Part shown: piece by piece, positions 23,978-34,501 of the stretch
How the letters are laid out: each line of letters opens with the position of its first letter
Position numbering within the stretch: the stretch's first letter is position 1
Assembly (NCBI GenBank): GCA_928212115.1
Contig: CAKMRJ010005634.1
Location: 123,757,797 to 123,821,796 of the forward strand
Direction: 5' to 3'
Length of the DNA stretch: 64,000 bases
Origin: Lactuca virosa
Lineage: Eukaryota; Streptophyta; Magnoliopsida; Asterales; Asteraceae
Translations under genes and position numbers: made by a program
Notes under the pieces: generated by a model
Seen by the model: the letters and a program-made list of their open reading frames with translations, nothing else
Database searches by the model: none
Told to the model about the DNA's origin: nothing

Positions 23978-24453
23978 TGTAAGTCCCTAAATTGCTTTGA
24001 TGTATCAATCCGATCCACTTGATGGTGCAGAATCCCAATCAAGTGGATGATGCAAGATAGAATGGAGAAGAATAATAAGAAGAAGAAGAACAAGATGAAT
24101 CTTCAATGTATGAAATGATATTCAATATGATCCAATACACAAGATTCACACACACACTTGAACCTTCTCTCTACTTTCTCTCTTTAGAACACCCTCCCTC
24201 TACAATGGAAACCCCAAAACATTTTCCCCTTGCTATCTCCCCTTTGCCTCTAGTGTATCACCCCCTAAACATGCCCCTAATAACCATGTATATATATGGA
24301 CCGAAACCCCAAGCCCAAAACCCAAAGGCTAGATCGAAATCACATGTGATTTTGGTCCGAACTACAACTAAAACCAAGATTGTTTTCGGCCCTAGACCGA
24401 AAAATATAAAAGCCTAGAAAAGCAAAGTATAAACCATAAATTCAGACGTAACA
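23978..24453 (-). repeat. SIRE-like element, 3' LTR (476 bp)
   Basis: It begins TGTAAGTCCCTAAATTGC and ends AGACGTAACA. It matches 29118-29584 with scattered differences and small indels (for example AATAAGAAGAAG versus AACAACAACAAT). Confidence 0.9.
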
Positions 24454-24466
24454 ATCTCCCCCTTGG
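24454..24466 (-). promoter_or_regulatory. Polypurine tract of the SIRE-like element
   Basis: The minus strand reads AAGGGGGAGAT directly before the 3' LTR, the expected plus-strand primer. Confidence 0.8.
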
Positions 24467-25649
24467 TTTATAGCTTTCTTTTCTTATGACCTAACAAGCT
24501 CCCCTAGGTTTGTAGCTTGCTTTTCTTGTCAATCTTCGATTTGAGCTTGACTTCAGCTTTTATCTTCGATTTCTTCACAACTTCAAGATGAACATATGAA
24601 TCTTCTATATGAATGACTTCATCTTGAACAGTTGGGCTTTTCTTCAAAAATTTGACTTTGAACGCACAATGGGTGTGGAGGCTTCTTGTAAAGATTCTTG
24701 AAAATCAGCACTTTCAGCTTGAGAATCTTCGGAGAGAATAACAGAGAGACCGATTCTTCTGGATCATTTCAGCAGGTTCATAGATAGCAACAAAGTAATT
24801 GAGGAGGCTCCAATGCAATCTGTCATTTAATCTTCAAATACAGCTTCACCTTGCTTCTAGGGTTGATAGATTGAATGTTGAAAAATAATCTTCACCTCTT
24901 GTTCCTTCGAATGAACGTTCTTCAATGATCACCGTTGCCCCTTGAAAATTAACAAATGACTAAAAAGTCCCTGTGGATCACAGAGTTATGAAAAACCCTT
25001 CTCACCACAGTTGTTCAAGGATGTAACCTTGGCTCAGAAAGTTCTGATATAATCTCCTTGAGTCTCTTCTTCCTTTGAGTTCTCTAATTTTGAATTCGCT
25101 TTTCAAAACAAAGAAAATTTTGAGATAAAAACAAAATTTAAATACACTCAAAAGTAAAACAAAAATATTTTTGGATTTTTGATTCTTCTGAAAAAAGAAA
25201 ATAAAATAAAAACAAAAATAAACATATTTTTAATTCTCCCCCTAAATTTGTGCATAGAGGAAAACTATGAACAAATTTAACAAAAACAAACACTTTTGGG
25301 ATCAAAGTTGTCAAGCAATTCAATATCATTTATTTGCACACACCTGCATGTTTAGATCTGGTCAATCACCGGTATTGTGTTCCACTTAAACACAAAGGAT
25401 ATTAACAAATTGGACAGATTATAAGTGACAAGACATTGCTACTATTATTCCTAAAATAACCATTTAGCTGACGATGACCAAGGATATTGTTGTCCACTTA
25501 AATTCAGCAATGAGATCTACAGACAACCTTTCAAATGGTTCAATTTTAGATGCACTAGAACGTGTTCCCCACTTTCCGACATACCCAGGTAATCAAGAAC
25601 TTCCAAAGAATTCCTTACTTTAGGTGAGTATTCAATCATTAAGAGAGAA

Positions 25650-25925
25650 GATAGATATAGAAATGCATATGTTGTATCCCAGGTCGGATGTATTACAATC
25701 ACGCAAAGGCAACAACATATGACTAACATAGATAGAGGGTCAGAGAGATAGAAGGGTGCATATGCTGTGTCCCAGGTCCGATCTTCCGATCACACAGAGG
25801 GGACAACATATGACTATACGATAGAAAGAATTGCATAGATAAGAAGATGCATAGAGATAGAGTTGCATATGTTGCATTCCATGTCAGATATGTTCCAATC
25901 CCGTAGAGGAAGCAACATATGACTA
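25650..25925. repeat. Three-unit tandem repeat, about 95-105 bp per unit
   Basis: Each unit has GCATATG(T/C)TG(T/C) followed by TCCCAGGTC(C/G)GAT or similar, then an AGAGG-type segment and CAACATATGACTA. The units start near 25663, 25758 and 25865 and are separated by GATAGA-rich spacers. Confidence 0.82.
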
Positions 25926-26359
25926 ACAGAAAGAAAGAAAGAAAATAATTTTCTACAAACCTACTTTATCAGAACCCCCAGTTGCCCTATTAGTACCGGA
26001 ATTAAGGACATGAGTCCATACATCGAGGAAATGTTAACCTACAATTCTAGATACATATAACTTTAATGTATCTCGTAGGCTCCCTTATTTATCTCACTGC
26101 TCAATCTATCCAAGCTTCGTATTTTCAGTCCAAATGAAATTATCTAAGTCCACACTGTCAAGTCCTTTCATTGTTAATCTACGTCTAGTCCATTTGAATC
26201 CTTTGTGCCTACCAGCGCATTAAGCATAGAGTCTAAACAATTTGGCTTCAGTGCATTACACGAATTTCAAATTGCCCTTTAGCACTAAGCTTCATATCAC
26301 TTCCCAAATAATCACCTACAAACAAAAAACTATAAGGACATATTTTTGTATTTCTGATT

Positions 26360-26362
<3 letters not shown>

Positions 26363-26440
<78 letters not shown>
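26363..26440. repeat. (AT)n microsatellite
   Basis: AT alternation broken once by TATAATATAT near 26396. Confidence 0.9.
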
Positions 26441-26442
<2 letters not shown>

Positions 26443-26759
26443 ATTTTGAATCCCCCCCCCTAAATTGTGCATGGGGAAGAAAGAAAACAAAATAAATGTG
26501 CAAATTTAAGAAATTGTCGTCAAAACGAATGATTTTAAGAGAAACTCAAGAGTATTGGGAAGAAATCTCAAACCGTAATTCACCAATGGAAGTTGCAACC
26601 AGATGATCTGAGAATAGCACGCATATTTCAATCTTGGAACAGATCCAAAAATTCTTCACATCGTTAAGTACAATCCCCATTTGTGATCCTTTCGTTTCTT
26701 CCTTTCCCGCAAAGAACACATCCCCTCACTTAAAGTTTTGAGTGTTGTACTGTTGAGAG

Positions 26760-27408
26760 ATGTCTCCTATCATGTGCTAGGAACATCCACTATCAACAAA
26801 CCGAAGTGTGATGATATTCCTCCGTAGCTGCTCCAGCACAGAGTGTGGGATTAATTGGTCATTGGAGCCCAATCCATTTTGAAACTAGGTTGACCTTTGT
26901 CATCTATGCAAGGTACTCTCTCCAAAGACATATCTTTTTTACCACACACAAAAGATGAATAAATGTTAGAATCATTAGGTGATTTGGGAGTATGAACCTT
27001 TGGTACCCATCTGTAGTCGGGTTTAACCCATTTCTTGTTCGATCGGATGGATACCTTATCACTTGCTTTTGAACTTGAAGACGATTGCCGAGATGACTTT
27101 GAATTAACTGATCTTCGTTTAACTGAACCATCTCTTGAATCGGACTTCATGGCTGGCATTCGTTTCTTGACCTTGGGAGTTTGATTCTTGCCCTTCTTGG
27201 CATTCCAGTCGCCATTGTTCGAATGTGACCTCGAAGGATTTCTTTTGAAAGATCTCCATCTTGGTGCTTTCTTCCAACCTTGTGAATAGTAGGGAACATA
27301 TGCGCAATTTGGACAACTTCTGGCAATGTGTCCAGGTGTTCCACAGTGAAAACATGTATGTTTCTTCACGTAGGAGTTGTTTCTGCCTGCCCCTAGTGGC
27401 GTATCCAT
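26760..27408 (-). pseudogene. gag: SIRE-like gag C-terminus, zinc knuckle and protease start
   Basis: An open frame of 185 codons (26851-27408) has CFHCGTPGHIARSC (CX2CX4HX4C) near residue 20. It is followed by a long Ser/Lys/Arg-rich basic region and WVPKVHTPKSPNDSN. Beyond its stop, about 26770-26850, the minus strand encodes LRFVDSGCS followed by a stop and HMIG, the decayed protease site of SIRE-type elements (usually VDSGCSRHMTG). It is separated from the upstream gag piece at 27418 by a short frame break. Confidence 0.85.
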
Positions 27409-27417
27409 GCCCTGTTT

Positions 27418-28117
27418 CTAATTGTTCCCACATACACATTTACAGCAAGCAGCGTGTTTCGCTTGTTTTGGGTGCTTGTATTTACCAACAACATGTTTAT
27501 TAGAAGTAACTGAATTAGAAGCAACATATTCAGAGTTCAAGGAGACATTGGTTTGACAGTCAACATAATCAATAGAACTAGAATTAATTTTGTTCTCCTT
27601 GTTATCATCTTCCACTACTTTACCTGCATATGAAGTAGAATCATTAGTATCCTTCACCTCAATATTCTCAGTTGGCCCAGATTGTTCATTCTTGACTGAA
27701 GTTGGTTCAGGGGTTTGGCCAAACTGAGTAGGTGTCTCTTCCTTATTGATTTCAAGGGGTGGGGTATAGTTGTCATTGAAGGGAGGTGGAACACTGTGAT
27801 ACCCTAAACCCTTAGTTTGATTATCTTTAAATTTTAATTGTTTTTCTATCATGGATGCAACTACCTCACTTGACACGTCAAATTTCATAAAGTTGAATTC
27901 GGCATCTTTATATTTATCTTTCAATGCATCAAGTTCGACAATTAATTTGGCAATTTCCTTTTTTAGCATAGTTATAATTTTCACATTTATTGCTATATTC
28001 TTCTTGAAGTTTTCGGAAGTTCTTGGTTTTGGCCTCTAGTTGTTCTTTTAAGGGTTTTTGGGCCTTCCTAAGTGTATATCCTTGATATTTAAGGTCCTCA
28101 ATTTCCCTTTTTAGCAA
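27418..28117 (-). pseudogene. gag: SIRE-like gag central part with coiled coil
   Basis: Two overlapping frames (27929-28117 and 27418-27984) give a Lys/Glu-rich coiled coil (KEQLEAKTKNFRKLQEEYSN, then LKKEIAKLIVELDALKDKYK). An acidic, Asn/Thr-rich linker with VPPPFNDNYTPP follows, ending in a Cys-rich HAACCKCVCGNN. This order (coiled coil, linker, zinc knuckle downstream) fits the C-terminal half of SIRE-lineage gag. The globular N-terminal gag domain is not recognisable upstream. Confidence 0.75.
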
Positions 28118-29103
28118 ATCATGTTGATCACGATAAAGTTTAATCTTAGCTTCACAAGACTGAGAACATGAAGCTTCCTTGACCTTGGAGATTGAGGAAC
28201 TCAGTGTTTACCAAAAATAGAACTTGGAAGTCAAACTTGAAAAGTCAAACTTGAAAGTCAAACCGAAAAGTCAAACTTAAAAAAGTCGAACTTGAAAGTT
28301 AAAGTGAAAAATCAAACTTGAAAGTCAAACCGAAAAGTAAAACTTAAAAAATCAAACTTAATAAGTCAAAGATTAAACTTGAGAGTCAAAAGTCAACTTT
28401 GAAAGTCAAAGGTCAAAAATAAAATTCAAAATTTAAACTTGGAAGTCAAAAGTCGAAAGTTAAAACTTTAGGCCGAAAAGGAAAATTTTAATACCAAAAC
28501 CGAGAGTATTTGACCAAAAACGAGAGTATTTGATGGCATACGTGGCCTTTTGACTAAATACGAAGGTTTAATATTGAAAACGTGGCTATTGGATCGAATA
28601 TGTTAAAAAATCTTGAAAAAAATGAGTTTTAGGCCGAAATCGCGAAGCCTCTTGATCCAGATCGAGAAGACTCGCAATTTACCTTCTGACCGAAAACTAG
28701 ACCGCAAACGAGATCGAAAATGCAAGGACCGAACACATGTGACACTGAAAAGCTTCGGAAGCCGCTCCACCCAAACCTCGTGCCGAGAACCTCTGAGACG
28801 CTCCACCGAGATCTCTCGCCTTCGGCTGTAAATCGCTTTTGACCGCAATCACGTTTCCGACCGAAAACTCCTCGGAAACCCTATGTCCTGACCGAGAACC
28901 GCCACCGAAGCCTCGCTGGGAACGACCAAAAACACGTTTTTTTCACCCATTTTTGAAGCAAAACTCGATCTAAAACTCAAAATTATGAAGAACACAAAGA
29001 ACAAACATCCAATATTTTGTCCAAAACTAATAAAAAACGCCAAAACCTTCAAGAAAAATCCTAAAACGTTGAATATCTTACATTATTAATTGATACGATC
29101 CAA
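28118..29103 (-). other. SIRE-like element leader, non-coding, repeat rich
   Basis: No supportable gene. A degenerate short repeat dominates 28215-28460. Beyond it are CG-bearing stretches resembling the CCGAAAAC-rich start of Gypsy-C LTR. Small frames here (28603-28848, 28849-29052) have no family resemblance. Confidence 0.65.
28215..28460. repeat. Degenerate tandem repeat of AAGTCAAAC(T/C) units
   Basis: About a dozen copies of GTCAAA/GTCAAC spaced about 10-20 bases. On the element's sense (minus) strand these read GTTTGACTT, containing the W-box core TTGAC. Confidence 0.85.
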
Positions 29104-29115
29104 ACTCTGATACCA
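29104..29115 (-). promoter_or_regulatory. SIRE-like element primer-binding site
   Basis: The minus strand reads TGGTATCAGAGT two bases from the LTR. It matches initiator Met tRNA except for the last base. Confidence 0.87.
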
Positions 29116-29117
29116 CT

Positions 29118-29584
29118 TGTAAGTCCCTAAATCGCTTTGATGTATCAATCCGATCTACTTGATGGTGCGGAATCCCAATCAAGTGGATGACGCAAGATAG
29201 AATGGAGAAGAAGAAGAACAACAACAATATGAATCTTCAATGTATGCAATGATATTCAATATGATCGAATACACAATATTCACACACACACTTGCACCTT
29301 CTCTCTGCTTTCTCTCTGTGAGCACACTCCCTCTACAATGGCAGCCCTAAAATGTTTTCCCCCTGCTAGCTCCCCTTTGCCTCTAGTGTCTCACCCCTAA
29401 ACATGCCCCTAATGACTATGTATATATATGGACCGAAAACCCAAGCCCAAAACCCAAATGCTAGACCGAAATCACATGTGATTTTGGTCCAAACTACAAT
29501 TAAACCCAAGTTGTTTTCGGCCCTAGACCGAAAACTATAAAAGCCTAGAAAAGCAAAGTATAAACCATAAATTTAGACCTAACA
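29118..29584 (-). repeat. SIRE-like element, 5' LTR (467 bp)
   Basis: It begins TGTAAGTCCCTAAATCGC and ends AGACCTAACA, followed by ATGTC, the target duplication. Confidence 0.9.
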
Positions 29585-30097
29585 ATGTCGAGTCAATATA
29601 CTGAAGGCAGAAATGTTGCGTCTTTAGTGGATCCTTGTTTATGGATGTGTTATTAAACTTGCAATGGTAGTATTGTACTATTTGTTTATCTGACACGCAT
29701 GCATAGATTAATGAATAATGGCATGTTAGATACACATGTATGCTAGGTGTAAGGATATATTACCTCTGTGTGATGTTGTGTTGGGATTTGTAAGATACAT
29801 ATTTACCTTTTCCCTATAATCAACTATTCCAGGCTCTTCAGGAACAAGTAAAGGGAAAGACATAGATTGGTTGTACATGTGGTGCAACTTGATGATTTAG
29901 TTTTATAAATTTGGAACTTATAGTTTCTTTTATTTCTGCTGTTTTCCAATTAGTTTGTAAACATAACAGATTTTATTAGTATGGTTATTTATAGTCAAAC
30001 GTAACAAATTTTGGTTAAGTAACAAAGGATTGGGATTTATATTAAATAAATAAGTTTATTAAAAGTTTGAAATTATTGTAATCTTTGGGACTTTACA
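29585..30097 (-). repeat. Gypsy-A 5' LTR, piece 3 (outer end)
   Basis: It continues the LTR after the SIRE-like insertion and ends GGGACTTTACA at 30097. This mirrors the inner end TGTAATGTCCC at 9034, giving the TG...CA termini of one LTR of about 1.7 kb. Confidence 0.8.
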
Positions 30098-30234
30098 CAT
30101 AAAACCTAATTTATGGTGCATCCTTATAAAATACATTTTTACCCTTAAAATAACCCTTTTCCGAAGAACCTTACGCTAAAAAAGGAAATGATTAATATAT
30201 AGTTCTCATATGTAATCAAATCCTTTTTGGTCGG

Positions 30235-30288
<54 letters not shown>

Positions 30289-31105
30289 ATACAAATAAAA
30301 TGAATTATCAACTTATAGTTTAATTATTTATCAGACCATAAAAACTCATCCGAACACTTTTTAAAAAACGGTTTTTGTCACCACATCACCTAATAATAAT
30401 CACTTTTATAAAAAAAATGTTTATTGAGTTAAATTACCAATCCTACAAACCACCACTAAATTAAGTACTTAAATAACAAATCCTAATGACCCTTTAATTT
30501 ACTAACATATAATTTATTATTCATGAAACGAGTTTTTGTTATTGTTGAACGTGCAAGGAAAAAAGTTTTGTCCCATCTTACTAGACTTCAACACTCTTTC
30601 AGAAAACACATTAATGATATTTGCATACATCCCTACTCGAGTAGACCAAAGAAACTAAAAAAAACCATATCAGTTTCATTTGATTATCCCACAACACGAT
30701 TAGGATGCTTTCGTTAAAAGTGTAGAATCAGAAGAATTCAAGGTTATAAAATTTGTCATAATATTAATTATATTCATTATAAGAAATTTTGAAATATTTT
30801 TATGTGATTTACAAATCATTTGACATTCTTTGATTTACTCTGTGTTGAAGGCTAAGTCTTATAAGGGAAAAGCCGCTCGAGCAAAGTCTCTTTACCCACA
30901 TAAATTTGGATGTGAGGTTATGCTAAATTACAACAAAAATTAGTAAGTCCATTGATCGATATTTCAATTGTTTAACATGTATTTAATAACTCGATTAACT
31001 AATATGTACATATGTAATCGATTTTGCAACTTGTTTATTTTTCACTTCATCGGTTGATCATGCTTTTAATAGGTGAAAGACAAAATAATTGATGCAGATG
31101 AAATT
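30098..31105. other. Unassigned AT-rich DNA between the two retroelement stacks
   Basis: The only stretch I cannot place in an element. It has an AT microsatellite (30237-30282). A 64-codon frame at 30523-30717 (MKRVFVIVERARKKVLSHLT...) resembles nothing I know. A short peptide-like stretch at about 30850-30945 (KAKSYKGKAARAKSLYPHKF) is vaguely reminiscent of plant DNA transposase remnants. I would not call a gene here. Confidence 0.5.
30237..30282. repeat. (AT)n microsatellite
   Basis: A perfect AT run. Confidence 0.92.
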
Positions 31106-31954
31106 TGTTAGATTAGGTGTCTAAGCTCATAACTAAAATTGGTATATACTTGAATTGATAGTAGCACAGTACTTTTGGGTTGCCCTCATACCTAGCAATT
31201 GGGGTGGCTGTTTTTTTGGAGAGAGAGATTAATTTATTATGTGAATAATAAGTTAAATAAATGATTAATTAATGTGTTATGAAATAATATATTAATTAGA
31301 AGTAATATTATTTAATTAATAACTTATCAGAAATTAATTGGAATTAATTTTGGGATCTATTAGATTAATTAAAAGTACATAGACTGTTTTGTTATTTATT
31401 ATAGTTGAGAAAGGAAGGCATGAGAACCTGTTGGAAGTGGTGGACGAAAAACTCTAGGGAAACCCTAGGAGATTTCGTCTAAGGCCCCTTAGACAAGAGG
31501 ATTGGGCTGCTTGGTCACCAAGCAAAAGATCTAGGGAATATATCCCTTAGACCCTAGCTTTGGCACCAAGTTTCCTCAACTATATAAGGAGCCTCCTAGC
31601 CCCTTGATTTCATGACTGCTTCTCTTCCCAATTCTTGGACGAAATCTTTTCCTCCCATCTCCTCTCTTTTATATTATCCTCTTGCTAGTTTGGGTATGAT
31701 TCAATTTAAGGCACGACACTTGTGGTGCTTGCTTCCTAGAGATCAACAAAGATGAATTCTAGTTGTTTACTATAACAACTAAAATGTATGTATTCCTAAA
31801 ACCCTCTAATGTTAATTTTGAAAATTGCCTAGGGTTCGCAGGTTTCTGTTTGATGTTCTTAGTTATAGGTTTAATAGAGAAATCATAGATCCTATTTAGG
31901 TTCCATGCAAACTTAAGGGTTTTAATTTGGTTTGTTTAGCTAAAAAGACGATCA
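31106..31954 (+). repeat. Copia-4 5' LTR (about 849 bp)
   Basis: It begins TGTTAGATTAGGTGTCTAAG, similar to the Copia-2 LTR start (shared TTTTGGGTTGCCCTC). It ends near GACGATCA, immediately before a degenerate primer-binding site. TATATAAGG (about 31581) is a possible TATA box. Confidence 0.72.
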
Positions 31955-31955
31955 G

Positions 31956-31966
31956 TGCTATTAGAG
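31956..31966 (+). promoter_or_regulatory. Decayed Copia-4 primer-binding site
   Basis: TGCTATTAGAG differs at two places from TGGTATCAGAG. Its position after the LTR is right. Confidence 0.6.
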
Positions 31967-33068
31967 TGTTTGGTTTGTTTCCTATTGAATAGCTATATAA
32001 GAAAAATAAATCAAATTAGGGTTTATTGATATTAAACCGTAAGAGGCCAAAATTTCGACTAGGGCTAGGGTTTTGGAAACCATAGCCTCCACCCCTTGGA
32101 TTAAACTTTTTGATTAATTTAATTAATTAATCCTTATTTGATTTAATATAATTAGTTAATTTCAAATTAATGGATAAATATTAAAGCATTTGGTTTATTT
32201 TATATTTAAATTAATTGTTTATTAATTTTTGAAATTTAAATTATAAACGTAGTACTTTGAAAAGTTTAAAAATACACCTTATGCTATATGTAAAATTAAA
32301 AGTTTAATTATTACTATATGTATAAGACAAAGTCAGTCAAATCGCTAGTACCCCTTATTCACGAAGCCATACAATAAGAGGGGTTTAAATAAACGGCCTA
32401 TAAAATGACCGCCATTGGGTATCCATTTTTACCCACCGCTCTCTTATATGGTGGAGGGTTGTTAGACGAATGAATTTGATTGGACACTAATTCACATTAA
32501 AAGTATAACACTATTAAAAGTACTAGAACCTTTTAAATCCCAAATCTTGTTACTGTAGGAAAAATGTGAAAAGTATGCTAATCCATGAAAACATACAACA
32601 TGCTTTATATGTTCTTAGTGGAGCGTGTGTGGTTAACTGGGTCACTAATAGGGACTAAAGAGAGATATGATGAGCATCTCAAGAATTATCGTTGTTGATG
32701 GAGCATGTGTGGTTAACTGACACATCAATGTCAGATGATAAATGACATCGTGGTTGTCAAGCAGGTCTGCATGGTTATTCACATCTCGTTTGTGATCCTT
32801 GGCATCTTAGTCATAAAAGTGAGTATAATCTGAGATTCCGCATGCCATTGATAAGAATCAATGAATCACTAAAGATCTAGGAGTTTCATAAGATTGGAAT
32901 TGATAATAGTCTTACCTACCTAAAATACATTTAAATTTGATTTCGGCATCCCTCTTACAATTTCGAATCGAAAATATGGATCATAACCTTAATTTAAATT
33001 TATAGGTTAATAATTAAGGATTAAAATCAACTAACTGGAATTATCTTTTTTCTCTTATTTTTAAAAAT
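31967..33068 (+). other. Copia-4 5' leader, non-coding
   Basis: It carries the shared leader motif twice (32622-32644 and 32702-32724) and the shared block GATCTAGGAGTTTCATAA near 32874. A block at 32350-32480 matches the Copia-1 leader (CCTATAAAATG and CCCACCGCT). No gene. Confidence 0.7.
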
Positions 33069-34501
33069 ATGTTGTGAAGATTAAAATCTTCCTCATTCTT
33101 AAGGAAATACTTTTCCTCAATTTTCCAGAAATGGTCTTCCAATTTCAAGTCAAGGTGAAATTGTTTTTCCCTTCATTAGGAAATGATGGAACTAGACATC
33201 ATTTTCTTCCACCTCCTCCCCCTGTGACTCTCCCAATGTCACGTTTTCCTCAAGTTGAAAGATATGAGACTATTCAATCCATATTGGCAAATAAATATCA
33301 AGATGGAAACTTTGTGTGTACGCATGTCTTGAAAAGAAATCGTACATTGACAATTTCATAGAATGGGTGTCTTTTCCCCAAGAAAACAAGCCATTGATTT
33401 GGTTCCTCACTCGCTTCCAAAGTCACATGATCAGTTCATTGAGAACTTTAGTATGAGGAATATCGACGTGATCCTAAATTGATCTGACCCAAATGTTGAT
33501 TGTTGATGAACCAGAAATACTTAAAAGCACATTTGAAGTAGAGATGCTTATTGAATCTAATTCTAAGGTTTCCATGGATAATGACAATGGTAGTCCAGAA
33601 AATATTTCTCTTCCCAATGGAAATGGGTCATCCAAGATCAAACTGTTTGATCATATGGTAAAGTGAAATGACTAGTAATGGGATCGTTCCGTGTGTTGAC
33701 CCCAAAGAGTCCATTGGTTTTACTACCAATTGAAGGGACATTGGAAAAAAAGCTGCCTAAAATACCTGAAAGATATTAAAGATAGTAAATTCAAATCGTG
33801 TAGCTCTACTTGAGGTACATCCATTGTCTGACTCTATTGTTTTATAGGTTCTTATTCGTAGACTCTTAATGCGTGATGTGATGATCACATTTTGATAGTA
33901 TTATAGGATCTAAGAGAAAGAATGAAGCTTGAACAAGGTAAGCTAAATCTGATCATCAGAAATAGACTTTGGTCACATGGTTCGAAGATCAGAATCTGGG
34001 GCTACTAATAAGGAGCTGGGATAATTTAATAGATTACTATTACTCTTAGGATATGTCTACAAACATAGTTTTTCATTTTATGCTTTGTAAGGACAAGTTC
34101 TAACTTTTCGTTTTTTTCAATAAAGTGAAATTTTGGTTTATCTGGTTGCCCTATTTATATTTCCTTGCAATGGCATTTATGAAAGTGTTGGTTACATTTC
34201 TAATATTGGATATATTAATTGTGGATTTGATTATTATGATATCGCATGTGGTATTGTCATAATTGACCAAGTGAAAAGAAATCTCATCACCAACTAGACA
34301 AATACATGGTGTTATACAAGTCACATTCATCGGAAAATTATGACGAATTCATTGATTACATGTTTATGTGAGTCAAGTGAAAGACTAATGGATCTAGTAC
34401 ATCTTGATATGGACTATTCACATCCACCACAAAGGACGATAACTCTATTCGTCATGATTTATTTTATCTTTCAATAAATATGGTTGTCCTTATAAGATTA
34501 A
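33069..34501 (+). pseudogene. gag: Copia-4 gag, protease and start of integrase
   Basis: Scattered frames. The clearest open piece (33074-33361) is Pro-rich and ends in the gag start region (YETIQSILANKYQDGNFV). Then SLPKSHDQFIENFSM near 33410 parallels SLPSCYDQFRMTYHM of Copia-1 gag. A knuckle remnant near 33715-33785 reads YYQLKGHWKKSCLKYLKDIKD, and near 33915 MKLEQGKLNLIIRN parallels the post-protease segment. The last codons before the solo LTR (KYGCPYKI) belong to the integrase segment SRYGYVYLI. Confidence 0.72.
34497..34501 (+). repeat. Target-site duplication of the solo LTR (left copy ATTAA)
   Basis: Identical ATTAA at 37734-37738. Confidence 0.9.

Larger units (their letters stand above)
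24467..26759 (-). other. Interior of SIRE-like element without pol; non-coding
   Basis: The position where integrase, RT and RNase H should be. No frame shows RT or integrase motifs. It contains a three-unit tandem repeat (25650-25925), an AT microsatellite (26363-26440) and a C tract (26452-26460). Confidence 0.72.
23978..29584 (-). mobile_element. SIRE-like, gag-only LTR element (non-autonomous Copia derivative)
   Basis: LTRs at 23978-24453 and 29118-29584 are nearly alike. The flanking pentamers are ATGCC (23973-23977) and ATGTC (29585-29589). A minus-strand primer-binding site lies at 29104-29115 and a polypurine tract at 24454-24466. The 4.7 kb interior encodes only gag with a zinc knuckle and the beginning of protease (26760-28117). 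Integrase, RT and RNase H are absent, replaced by non-coding DNA with tandem repeats. Gag sequence (KHTCFHCGTPGHIARSCPNC with YVPYYSQGWKK) recalls the SIRE/Maximus lineage. It may be a TR-GAG type non-autonomous element moved by a relative, or a simple deletion copy. Confidence 0.85.

Noticed and set aside
28215..28460. CRISPR-like array
   Set aside because: Units are short, degenerate and contiguous without unique spacers; plant nuclear context.
30523..30717. Small host gene of 64 codons
   Set aside because: No recognisable domain, AT-rich surroundings, no promoter or splice evidence; could arise by chance.
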